A stretch of DNA of 64,000 nucleotides, taken from positions 186,001 to 250,000 of the forward strand of contig JBEVXH010000005.1 in NCBI GenBank assembly GCA_040506195.1, given 5' to 3'. Below are positions 44,561 to 52,677 of this stretch, in pieces. Source of the stretch: Thiodiazotropha sp040506195. Lineage in GTDB: Bacteria; Pseudomonadota; Gammaproteobacteria; Chromatiales; Chromatiaceae. The notes beneath the pieces were generated by a model. The model saw only the letters and a program-made list of their open reading frames with translations, had not been told where the DNA came from and made no database searches. The position numbers were made by a program, and so were the translations under genes. Within the stretch, counting starts at the first letter, position 1; each line of letters begins with the position of its first letter.

Positions 44561-46336
44561 TTGGACAAGCAAAAGCCTATGCCTGACATGATCGGAAGAT
44601 TCAACCTGATTGAGGAGATCGGTGAGGGGGCGATGTCGATTGTCTACAAGGCATTCGACCCGGAGATCAATCGCACGCTGGCGATCAAGCTCCTGCGCGG
44701 GGAGGTTGCGGCAGACCCGGAATACCGTTATCGCTTCCTGCAGGAGGCCAAGGCGGCAGGAAAGCTCACCCACCCCAATATCGTCACCATTTTCGATGTC
44801 GGTGAGGTCGAACAGGGGCCCTATATCGCGATGGAGTTCCTTGAGGGGCGGACCCTCGAACAGATGATGGACTCCAACACCCCGGTTGCCGTCAGAGAGG
44901 CGGTGGTGTATGGCATTCAATTGGCGGAGGCCCTGGATTACTCCCATAATCGCGGCATCGTGCATCGGGATGTGAAACCGGGAAACATCATCTCCCCGGA
45001 CGATGGTCATACGATTCGCATTACCGATTTCGGCATTGCTCATGTGGACTCCCCCAACAAGGAGCACCGCACCCGGATGGGGGCGGTTCTGGGCACTCCG
45101 CAATACATGTCACCCGAACAGGTCGAAGGGTTTCCGGTCGATGGACGTTCCGATCTTTTTTCGCTCGGTGTCATTCTCTATCAGCTCATAACAGGGGAGA
45201 AACCCTTTGTCTCCGAGACCCTGACCTCCCTGCTGATGAAGATCGTGCAGGAGAATCCCCCGCCGATCGAGGACAAGACCGGGGAGATTCCGCAAAGCCT
45301 TATAAAAATCGTCGAAAAACTGCTTAACAAGAAACCTGAACTGCGTTTTCAAACAGGTAAGGAACTCGCCACGGAACTGCGCAGTGTAGTACATGAGATC
45401 GATGAAAAGCAGCAGCATCTCAATGAAACAAAGATCCTGCCGTTGCGAATCAAGTGGACCGCAGTGATGGCGGCAGTGGTTTCGATCGCAATGATCCTGG
45501 GCTCCTATCTTGTGTATCAGAAACAAGTGGATGCGATGATCGAGCTGGCCCTCGACTCAGGCGGGTCTTTGGCGGAGTTCATCGCAGTGGAGAGCGCCGA
45601 GGCTGTGCTGATCCAGGATTGGGTCGCCCTGGAAACATTCGTGCATGAAATCAAACAGCGACAACAGATCAGCTACCTGAGAATTCTCGATCATAAAAAG
45701 ATTCTGCGTGCCAGTACTTCTGTTGAAGAGGTGGGCAGGAAACTGCAAGTTCCCGAATCCCTGGAAGTGCTGCGTGAAGACGACGGGATCACGATTTCCG
45801 AGAGGGAGCTGAATGATGAGATGGTATTTGATTTTCAGGCGCCGCTGGTTTTTCAGAACAAGCAGATCGGAAAGGTACAGCTTGGCTTGTCTCAGACACC
45901 ATTGCTGGCTGCCGCCGATCTTACGTTCTACACCATGCTGGCGCTTCTGGTGGCGGTCGTGCTGACCGTTGTCATCGTCGCCTATCTGCTGGCGACGGGT
46001 ATTACCGTTCCGATAAGGATTCTAAGGCGTGCCATCGCTCATGTGCATCATGGAAATTTGGGATATCGGATCAATAAAGAGCGAAACGATGAATTGGGAT
46101 TGCTCTTTTCCGAGTACAACAGAATGGCGGACACGCTGCTGAAGCAACGCGAAGAGTATCAGTCTCAGCAGCAACAGAGTGTCACGCAAATTATTGAAGA
46201 AGGGGATGATACCACGAACATCGTTCATGGGCCTGTGACAGAAGAGTCGCCCGCACAGGAGGAGCAGGCGCTTGCCACATCGGATCAGGAATTCGATGAT
46301 GCCACCAGAATCATGCCGCCCAAGCATAAAAATTAA
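44561..46336 (+). CDS. Transmembrane Ser/Thr protein kinase with periplasmic sensor and C-terminal HAMP
   Basis: The 591-residue protein begins with a complete Hanks-type kinase domain (about 12-275): glycine loop GEGAMSIVYK, Lys43, HRD at 135-137, DFG at 156-158 and SPE at 184-186. A membrane helix (about 298-319), a periplasmic domain (about 320-454), a second helix (about 455-478) and a HAMP domain (about 479-532) follow. The C-terminal tail carries two similar Thr motifs, DDTTNI (549-554) and DDATRI (579-584). The start is TTG 44561 with AAGGAG eight bases upstream; ATG 44579 is the alternative. Its target may be the type VI secretion system 8 kb away. Confidence 0.93.
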   Translation: MDKQKPMPDMIGRFNLIEEIGEGAMSIVYKAFDPEINRTLAIKLLRGEVAADPEYRYRFLQEAKAAGKLTHPNIVTIFDVGEVEQGPYIAMEFLEGRTLEQMMDSNTPVAVREAVVYGIQLAEALDYSHNRGIVHRDVKPGNIISPDDGHTIRITDFGIAHVDSPNKEHRTRMGAVLGTPQYMSPEQVEGFPVDGRSDLFSLGVILYQLITGEKPFVSETLTSLLMKIVQENPPPIEDKTGEIPQSLIKIVEKLLNKKPELRFQTGKELATELRSVVHEIDEKQQHLNETKILPLRIKWTAVMAAVVSIAMILGSYLVYQKQVDAMIELALDSGGSLAEFIAVESAEAVLIQDWVALETFVHEIKQRQQISYLRILDHKKILRASTSVEEVGRKLQVPESLEVLREDDGITISERELNDEMVFDFQAPLVFQNKQIGKVQLGLSQTPLLAAADLTFYTMLALLVAVVLTVVIVAYLLATGITVPIRILRRAIAHVHHGNLGYRINKERNDELGLLFSEYNRMADTLLKQREEYQSQQQQSVTQIIEEGDDTTNIVHGPVTEESPAQEEQALATSDQEFDDATRIMPPKHKN

Positions 46337-46447
46337 CTGACTATAGGCGTCTCTCATATCGGCTCGTTATGCCTGTCAGGCAGTGTGGGGAGCTTGGAAG
46401 TGGTCACTACGGGAGGTATCGAACTGCAAACACCGAGGTACATTTCA

Positions 46448-47437
46448 ATGCGAATTTCGCTGATGAGATTTACAACACTGATTATCTGTGCATTGATGGT
46501 TGCCGGTTGTTCCTCTCCCATACTTCGCGCCACATCCAGCCAGATTATCGCCAAAGACAGGGACTTCATCGTACTGTATGTCGGAAATGAAGATGCGCGC
46601 AGCTTGGCAAGGCGTTATCTCGGTGATGAAAAACGCTATTGGGTGATCGAGGATGCCAATCAAGCCACTCCGATAAAGGCGGGCCGGGAAATCGTGATTC
46701 CGTTGCAGACGGCGAATCCAACCGGGATTGAATATAGCGGATACCAGACTGTACCCATCCTCTGTTATCACCGATTCGGTCAGCGCAGCGACCGAATGGA
46801 AGTTACGCCGGGGCAGTTCAGGGAGCAGATGGAATATCTGAAGAACAAAGACTACCGGGTGATACCCTTGAAGGATCTGCTGGGATTTCTCAAGGGTGAG
46901 CGGCAATTGCCAAAACGCGCTGTCGTACTGACAATCGATGATGGACACCGTTCCATCTATAAAGAGGCATTCCCGATCCTCAAGGAGTACGGCTATCCTG
47001 CGACTGTATTCGTCTACAGCGACTACATGAACAATGGCGGTCTGAAGACATCGGAACTTGCCGCGATGAAGAAAAGCGGTTTGATCAGCATTCAGCCCCA
47101 TTCAAAGACCCATAGCAATCTGACTGTACGGCAGGCTGGAGAGAGCCGTAGCAAGTATCAACGCCGGGTACGCCAAGAGATCTCTGTCCCCAATGATAGA
47201 TTGACAAAATACCTGGGGGAAAGACCGCGTTTTTACGCCTACCCGTTCGGCGACAGCAACGACCTTGTGATCGAAGAACTGCAAGCGAACGGCATGCAGT
47301 TGGGATTGACCGTTCAGCGTAAACCCAACGCGGCCTTTACCTACCCCTATCTGCTTCACCGCACCATGATATTCGGCGACAGGGATATGCAGGCCTTCAA
47401 GGAGAGCCTAGTGACCTTCAAGGCCTTTCGTCAATGA
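46448..47437 (+). CDS. Lipoprotein polysaccharide deacetylase with LysM-like region
   Basis: The 329-residue protein is a predicted lipoprotein (lipobox VAGC, Cys21). A LysM-like region (about 38-88) is followed by a NodB-type deacetylase domain with the metal motif TIDDG (162-166) and HSKTH (218-222). The enzyme probably removes acetyl groups from an envelope glycan; the LysM-like region suggests peptidoglycan. GAGGT lies nine bases before the ATG. The gene follows the kinase by 111 bp and overlaps the TPR lipoprotein start by 4 bp. Confidence 0.88.
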   Translation: MRISLMRFTTLIICALMVAGCSSPILRATSSQIIAKDRDFIVLYVGNEDARSLARRYLGDEKRYWVIEDANQATPIKAGREIVIPLQTANPTGIEYSGYQTVPILCYHRFGQRSDRMEVTPGQFREQMEYLKNKDYRVIPLKDLLGFLKGERQLPKRAVVLTIDDGHRSIYKEAFPILKEYGYPATVFVYSDYMNNGGLKTSELAAMKKSGLISIQPHSKTHSNLTVRQAGESRSKYQRRVRQEISVPNDRLTKYLGERPRFYAYPFGDSNDLVIEELQANGMQLGLTVQRKPNAAFTYPYLLHRTMIFGDRDMQAFKESLVTFKAFRQ

Positions 47438-48357
47438 TGCAATCATCAACACTGTTATCCAGCCTGTTACTCTCGGTTTGCCTCTTGCTGCATAGCGGCT
47501 GCTCATCTTCTCCCTCAAGCAAGGGTGTGAAATCGGGTAACTACGGTAACCCCGCCATCTGGCTGAATACCGCTGAAGCGCATGAAAGTAAAGGCGATCT
47601 GCAAAGTGCGCTGTTCGATCTCAAGGTGGCGAGAACCGTGTCGGCGCGGGATACGAAGATCAACGCCGCGATCAAGCGGGTTGAAGCGAAGATCGCCGCG
47701 CAAAGCAAAAAAAAGATGAGTCAGGGCAAGCGAGCGGTTCGCCAAGGCAAGCTGAACAAGGCCAGGCGGTACTATCTCGAGGTACTTGGTCTGAACCCGA
47801 AACATAAACAAGCGCTTGCTGCCATGCGTAAGCTTGATGAAAGAGCATCCAAGGCGTCGATGAAAAAGAAGGTTGCTGTTTCAAACCACAACTACAACAA
47901 CAGAACGAAAAGGTCGAAGCTTGCCAAAGGGTTCGAGGAAGAGGCATACATCTATTCACGCCAAGGGATATTGCAGGCAGAAGATAAACAAGCAAATCCT
48001 GCAGAATATATCAAAGAGATCGAGACGCACTTGAATAGATTCCCCAAGGATAAAGAGGTGCGTGATCTGCTCTCGAAGACCCTTCTAAAGCATGCAAACA
48101 ACACATTCGAAGCAGAAAAGTACAATGATGCCCTGAGCTATCTCAAACAGGCTGAGCACGCCTTCAATGATGATGCCAAAAGGCTTAAGAAAATTCAGCA
48201 GCAGCGCAAGGCGTATGGCAAGGCGTTATACATCAAGGGTGTGAGGAGTTCTCGTGAAGAGCCCGGACTTGCAATTAAGTACTGGGAGTATGCGCTCAAG
48301 TTCGATCCTGATAACAAGAAGAGCAGCTTGAGATTACGTACAATCAAATCTATGTAA
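47434..48357 (+). CDS. TPR-repeat lipoprotein
   Basis: The 307-residue protein has a signal peptide ending in a lipobox (LHSGC, Cys23) and several TPR-like helical repeats rich in lysine, e.g. the ARRYYLEVLGLNPKHKQALAAM segment. It is likely anchored in the outer or inner membrane and serves as a protein-interaction scaffold. It overlaps the deacetylase stop by 4 bp, so both genes are coupled. Partner unknown; the gene just ends 54 bp before a convergent small membrane-protein gene. Confidence 0.85.
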   Translation: MMQSSTLLSSLLLSVCLLLHSGCSSSPSSKGVKSGNYGNPAIWLNTAEAHESKGDLQSALFDLKVARTVSARDTKINAAIKRVEAKIAAQSKKKMSQGKRAVRQGKLNKARRYYLEVLGLNPKHKQALAAMRKLDERASKASMKKKVAVSNHNYNNRTKRSKLAKGFEEEAYIYSRQGILQAEDKQANPAEYIKEIETHLNRFPKDKEVRDLLSKTLLKHANNTFEAEKYNDALSYLKQAEHAFNDDAKRLKKIQQQRKAYGKALYIKGVRSSREEPGLAIKYWEYALKFDPDNKKSSLRLRTIKSM

Positions 48358-48410
48358 TAGCGAAACACGGGATCTATGGTAAATCAATATGTGAAATGCA
48401 ACTCAATTAC

Positions 48411-48830
48411 TCAGCCAGGTATATCCCGGACAGCCCAGCTGATTTTGAGCAGTTTCATTGCGCCGAGAGGTAACAGTAACAGAGTGGCAAGCAGTAACAA
48501 TTCATACCAATAAAGTGTGACCAGATTAGTGGATCCTGTATGGTTGAGCCATAGGTAGAAGGTGTAGGCCATTAATGGCGAAAAGAGGAGACCGATGGTG
48601 AAGCTGGTCATGAATAGTCTGAAGATATGAATAATCATGTTATCGGGTGATGGAACTGGATTCCTGGTTGGTTTCTTTGAAGTTGCAGTTACTGTTTGAA
48701 GGGGTCCTGCCTGTAACAATCTTTGGTTCCTCTGATTGAATCCATCAACAATCAAACTCTTTAGTGGCATCGGGAATCCGTTCTTGAGCCAAAGGGCTTT
48801 AATTGAGGGCAATAGAGGAATAAGATTCAT
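48411..48830 (-). CDS. Small putative membrane protein
   Basis: From ATG 48830 the frame encodes 139 residues with two C-terminal hydrophobic helices (about 66-90 and 105-125) after a polar N-terminal half. I do not recognise it. There is no convincing ribosome binding site, and the frame is open further upstream into the divergent FAH gene, so the call is uncertain. It is included because the 430-bp stretch otherwise has no gene and the helices are plausible. Confidence 0.4.
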   Translation of the reverse strand: MNLIPLLPSIKALWLKNGFPMPLKSLIVDGFNQRNQRLLQAGPLQTVTATSKKPTRNPVPSPDNMIIHIFRLFMTSFTIGLLFSPLMAYTFYLWLNHTGSTNLVTLYWYELLLLATLLLLPLGAMKLLKISWAVRDIPG

Positions 48831-48859
48831 CAATTGGGAATTAGAGGAGATATTTCGGA

Positions 48860-49627
48860 ATGGAACAGTGGGTTCGATTTGAATATCAGGGAACTCAAGG
48901 CTTTGGTACCTTGAGCGACAGCCGGGTAACCCCTTTTGAGGGAAACATGTACAACGGAGCGGCGGCAACCGGGGAGACGCTGCCATTGGATGCGGTCAAG
49001 CTGCTGACTCCCTGTCAACCGACCACAATGATCGCGCTGTGGAACAATTTTCATTCCAGGGCGGCGAAAGAGGGTTGGTCCAGGCCTGAACATCCACTCT
49101 ATTTCATGAAGGCGAGCACCTCTTTTCTGCCCACAGGGGGGACGATAAGGCGACCCGGGACCTATGACGGCCCGGTGGTGTACGAGGGCGAACTCGGCAT
49201 CGTCATCGGCAGGCACTGCAGTAATGTCAGCGAGGATGATGCCGGGGATTATGTATTCGGCTATACATGTGTCAACGACGTTACTGCCCGTGGCCTGTTG
49301 AGGGAGGATCCCTTATTTGTCCATTGGACGAGGGCAAAGAGCTTCGACACCTTCAGCGCTGTCGGTCCGGTTATTTCAACCGGCCTGGATGCGACTAAGT
49401 TGACGGTCAGGACATTGGTAGACGGGATTGAGCTACAGAACTATCCGGTTACGGATATGTTTTATCTGCCTCATCAGATTGTCAGTCGCCTGTCCCATGA
49501 CATGACGCTCCGTCCGGGCGATATCATAGCCTGCGGCACCTCCATCGGCGCCGGACCAATGCAGCGGGGCTGTACCGTTGAGGTGCAGATTGACGGTATA
49601 GGGACCTTGGTGAATAGATTTTACTAG
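48860..49627 (+). CDS. Fumarylacetoacetate hydrolase family protein
   Basis: The 255-residue enzyme belongs to the FAH superfamily (acylpyruvases, homoprotocatechuate isomerases and FAHD1 relatives). The metal-binding residues are visible in VVYEGELGIVIG and in TCVNDVTARGL; the substrate loop LFVHWTRAKSFDTFSAVGP follows. AGGAGAT lies 11 bases before the ATG. The substrate is not determined by sequence; cleavage of acylpyruvates or oxaloacetate decarboxylation are the options. It faces a convergent TauE/SafE gene 13 bp downstream. Confidence 0.88.
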   Translation: MEQWVRFEYQGTQGFGTLSDSRVTPFEGNMYNGAAATGETLPLDAVKLLTPCQPTTMIALWNNFHSRAAKEGWSRPEHPLYFMKASTSFLPTGGTIRRPGTYDGPVVYEGELGIVIGRHCSNVSEDDAGDYVFGYTCVNDVTARGLLREDPLFVHWTRAKSFDTFSAVGPVISTGLDATKLTVRTLVDGIELQNYPVTDMFYLPHQIVSRLSHDMTLRPGDIIACGTSIGAGPMQRGCTVEVQIDGIGTLVNRFY

Positions 49628-49640
49628 TGTGACCTGAAGG

Positions 49641-50384
49641 CTACTTCAATAACAGGGCCAATCCGCTGAAGATCAACAGCATGCTGATGGCGCGCTGAAA
49701 GGTCTGCTGTGACATATTAGTATGGATATGGCCGCCGATAAACATCCCGATGACCATTAGTGGGATAGCCACAGCCATCATCAGCATCAGATCCAAACTG
49801 AAAAAACCCGAAAAGACATAACCCACGATACGTCCGGCCCCATCGAGCAGGAATATGGTCGCGAAGGTTGCTCTGAACTGGGTCTTTTCTATCTTACGGA
49901 ATTTCAAGTACAAGACATAGAAGGGACCGCCGGTACCATATAGGGTACCGATCAGTCCGCCCATACTGCCCGCAGGGACCGACCATAGCGACGATACAAG
50001 CGTATTGCGGGAAAAGGAAAACAGTGAATAGACGGCAAACAACAGTACAAAAGCGCCCAATCCCATCTTCAGCGCCTCCATGTCCACAGACCTGAAGATA
50101 AAGAGAGCGGTTAATACACCGACAATCGCAAAGGGCAGCAGGGAAACGATCTCTCTCCATTGAATGGCCTCCCTGTGTTTGATGCCGTGGCTGGCCGAGG
50201 CGATGTAATCGAGAAAGACGATGAGTGGAACCGCCATCGTCAACGGCATCATCAAGGCAAGTAGCGGTATCGCTATAAGACCCGATCCGAATCCGGCAAT
50301 GCCGCGCACCAGGTACGCCAGGCAGATGACACCTGTCGCGAAGATAAGACTGGCCAGGGAGAGAGATTCAATCACGGCAGTCAC
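49641..50384 (-). CDS. TauE/SafE (TSUP) family membrane transporter
   Basis: The 247-residue protein has about eight hydrophobic segments and the family signature YLVRGIAGFGSGLIAIPLL near the N-terminus, repeated in weaker form at SMGGLIGTLYGTGGPFY. TSUP proteins export sulfite, sulfoacetate or other anions. A sulfur-related substrate would fit many gammaproteobacteria but is not supported here by neighbours. Start is GTG 50384; no strong ribosome binding site is seen. Confidence 0.87.
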   Translation of the reverse strand: MTAVIESLSLASLIFATGVICLAYLVRGIAGFGSGLIAIPLLALMMPLTMAVPLIVFLDYIASASHGIKHREAIQWREIVSLLPFAIVGVLTALFIFRSVDMEALKMGLGAFVLLFAVYSLFSFSRNTLVSSLWSVPAGSMGGLIGTLYGTGGPFYVLYLKFRKIEKTQFRATFATIFLLDGAGRIVGYVFSGFFSLDLMLMMAVAIPLMVIGMFIGGHIHTNMSQQTFQRAISMLLIFSGLALLLK

Positions 50385-50990
50385 TTATTATTGTTGTTGT
50401 CGGCTCATATATATCCATGCGGCGTATGCTTCCATGATTAATTAACTAAATCATTGATCGTAAATAATATTTTCAAGTGTTTTTTGATGCTCTGTCGACG
50501 ATTCGCGGAGCCAAAATCATTTGCTGATACATAAAGTATCAAAATAGCCGTGATGGCATGATTAACCGGTAGCGGATGGATGTCAGATGTGTCAAAGGAT
50601 GATGTCCATGGCGATATTGTCTTTCCAGGCAATGCTAAAAACTCCCTATAGTTCCATTGTATCGAGCAGTATTGCTGATCTCCGCTGTAGCAGCAAGAGA
50701 CTGTTGCAGTTTCCAAGGCATGGAATGGATGCAGAGAGGATAGTATTAATCCTTGCGTGACTCCCCCAATGCCGATGATGGTCCATCATCTTGGTGGTAA
50801 AAAACCACAATATAGTACCACTCTATCCGTCTGGCATGATTGTACTTCTTATTGCGAGCTATATTACCGTTCAAGGATAGACCAGGCAACCAACACATCA
50901 AGTAGGAATTTGTCCCAAAGAGATGATCACAAAGTGTTTTACTTGGGATTTTATGCCGGACTTCTTCCCTTTTAATCATTACCTAAATTA
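50385..50990. other. Intergenic region without a supported gene
   Basis: This 606-bp AT-rich stretch holds frames at 50438-50716 and 50746-50979 on the minus strand and 50757-50975 on the plus strand, but none has a ribosome binding site or protein character. It contains a perfect palindrome GATGATGG-T-CCATCATC at 50774-50790 and next to it GTGGT-AAAAA-ACCAC. It may hold a decayed gene or a regulatory RNA; nothing else is recognised. Confidence 0.55.
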
Positions 50991-51021
50991 GGACCTGTTA
51001 ACACTAATCCAATCGGCCCTG
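50991..51021 (+). repeat. Dispersed repeat, copy C
   Basis: This copy carries the same core as copy A (CCTGTTAACACTAATCC, then AATCGGCCCTG), with one inserted base near its left end. It continues with GCTGGGACTAT, which resembles the ACCGGGACTATTTT that follows the left end of the element at 54024. It lies 30 bp beyond the stop codon of the minus-strand PA2778-like gene. Confidence 0.6.
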
Positions 51022-51050
51022 CTGGGACTATCTTTTTGGCATGGCAACGT

Positions 51051-52040
51051 CTATTGCTTCCGTATCATATTTCGTTCACATGATGTTTGTCGGCGCGGGT
51101 GGTTCGCTTTTCTAATCGTTATTTCACGACCCGTTTCAATCAGATGTTGACGTAATTCCCCGGGTTCTTTGCGCAGTGCCCGCTCTATCACTAACAGTGC
51201 TTCTGCATAACATCCCCGGTCAGCCAATACTTCAGCCAGGTTGTTTGTGGCTGCTATATGGCCAGGTTTTGTGCTCAGCAGATGCCGATAGCGCTGCTCA
51301 GCCGCTGTCAAATCACCTTTGGCATGCAGTGCGGCGGCAAGTCCGAACAGTGCTGTCGGGCTATCCGGCCATTGGGTCAGAGCCGCCCGGTAGGCTGAAA
51401 TCAGACTGTCGACCGGGGCCAGGCGTTCCATGGCTGCCACGGCTTTAAGGTATGGCAATTCTTCGGGCATTGTGGGCAATTCTCCGGGTTTCAACAACAC
51501 CATGGCCCAGTGGCCACCACGTTTCCATGTGTCGAGAAATCGAAAGGCGGAAAGGATCTCCCGTCGGGTGATGCCTGATCGCAGGATTATCTCATCCGTT
51601 TCTACCGAGTAACCGATTACCACCGCATAGTGCCAGACTGGCCATAGCCGCAGACCGAGATTCTGTAATACCAGTACTGGACGACCTGCCTGCAACTCTC
51701 CAATCAGCGTGGGCAGGTCGGGTGCGATTACATAGGGAATTCTGCCGAGGCGACGGCTGGCTGCCACCATCTCGATCTGCAGGCTTCCCTTTTTATCCGG
51801 AAGATAGACGTGAGGGACCAGGGATTCGGCTGTTACCGATATACCTGAGTGGCCGAGCAGGGTGGCCAGCGAGGCCGGTCCGCACTGATATTTCTCTTGC
51901 GGATGGAAGGGCGTAGTCTCAATCTCCAATCTCGAGACTGCTGTCTCAGTAGTGAGCAAGGACGGTAGGATTGGCGGCCGGCTTGCACATCCGGCCAACA
52001 GCAAAAACAGCACTGCAACGAGATAACGACACCATACCAT
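51051..52040 (-). CDS. PA2778-type C39 peptidase lipoprotein with TPR repeats
   Basis: The 329-residue protein is a predicted lipoprotein (lipobox LAGC, Cys18) with a papain-like C39 peptidase domain (about 40-190): catalytic Cys53 in YQCGPASLAT and a His in VWHYAVVIGYS. Two or three TPR units (about 215-300) follow. The same domain order and the next gene, a PA2779-like protein, mark it as the PA2778-type pair known from Pseudomonas. Substrate unknown; processing of the partner or of a bacteriocin-like peptide has not been shown. Confidence 0.9.
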   Translation of the reverse strand: MVWCRYLVAVLFLLLAGCASRPPILPSLLTTETAVSRLEIETTPFHPQEKYQCGPASLATLLGHSGISVTAESLVPHVYLPDKKGSLQIEMVAASRRLGRIPYVIAPDLPTLIGELQAGRPVLVLQNLGLRLWPVWHYAVVIGYSVETDEIILRSGITRREILSAFRFLDTWKRGGHWAMVLLKPGELPTMPEELPYLKAVAAMERLAPVDSLISAYRAALTQWPDSPTALFGLAAALHAKGDLTAAEQRYRHLLSTKPGHIAATNNLAEVLADRGCYAEALLVIERALRKEPGELRQHLIETGREITIRKANHPRRQTSCERNMIRKQ

Positions 52041-52103
52041 GCCAGTTCACCAAAGAACGCGTACCATGCGGGACAGCTCAGTATCTTTGCTCAGAAAACC
52101 CGC

Positions 52104-52487
52104 TTAGAGTCTGGTGAAAACGTTGGTGACACCCAGTAGTTCCAATACAATTAAAACAATGAGTACAGCGCCGAGGACGCCAAGAATACTACCGCCAGCC
52201 GGCAGTTCATCCATTTGCTGATTAAGCATCACAAGCTCAGCGTCTGTGAGTGCATCCAGGCGCAATTCCGCCTCTGCAGGATTGATGCCCATACCGACCA
52301 GGGTGCTGCGGACATCGTCGCGGGTCATCGCCGAGCGGATTCGGTCTGTATGCATTGCCCTCTCATCCATTTGAATAACCGTCATGGTATCGATTGGCGA
52401 TGCGAGGACTAGGGAGGGAAAACCTATGAGGGCGGTATTAAGTGCAAGGGTGAGTATCAAGAAACGCTTAAGTAGAGATTTGAGCAC
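52104..52487 (-). CDS. PA2779 family small membrane protein
   Basis: The 127-residue protein has an N-terminal signal or anchor (KRFLILTLALNTALIGFPSLVLA), a soluble middle with charged helices (RSAMTRDDVRSTLVGMGINPAEAELRL in part) and a C-terminal membrane helix (GVLGAVLIVLIVLELLG). It matches the PA2779 family, regularly paired with the C39 peptidase gene that follows 63 bp downstream. GTG 52487 has AGGAGG six bases upstream. The residues GG before the last helix recall a double-glycine processing site, a possible target of the C39 partner. Confidence 0.88.
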   Translation of the reverse strand: MLKSLLKRFLILTLALNTALIGFPSLVLASPIDTMTVIQMDERAMHTDRIRSAMTRDDVRSTLVGMGINPAEAELRLDALTDAELVMLNQQMDELPAGGSILGVLGAVLIVLIVLELLGVTNVFTRL

Positions 52488-52677
52488 TTGGTTCCTCCTT
52501 GGTCGTGGATATTAGCGCTGGGTCTGACTACAGGGGTATATAACCGCTTTCAGGGACTGAGGCAATTACAAACCCTCTATGTTGGCTTCGTTTTGCGACA
52601 TGATAGGGAATCAGCGACTTAAATGGGAATTAAAGTACCATTACTGGATCCTCAAATCAGAATCCACCCACTACCGA

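Noticed and set aside
48411..48986. Long form of the small membrane protein starting at 48986
   Set aside because: The extra 52 residues are antisense to the start of the FAH gene and look non-coding, so only the part from 48830 is kept, at low confidence.
50438..50979. Two minus-strand frames of 92 and 77 codons
   Set aside because: No ribosome binding site, odd composition and no recognisable features; the interval is best left as intergenic.
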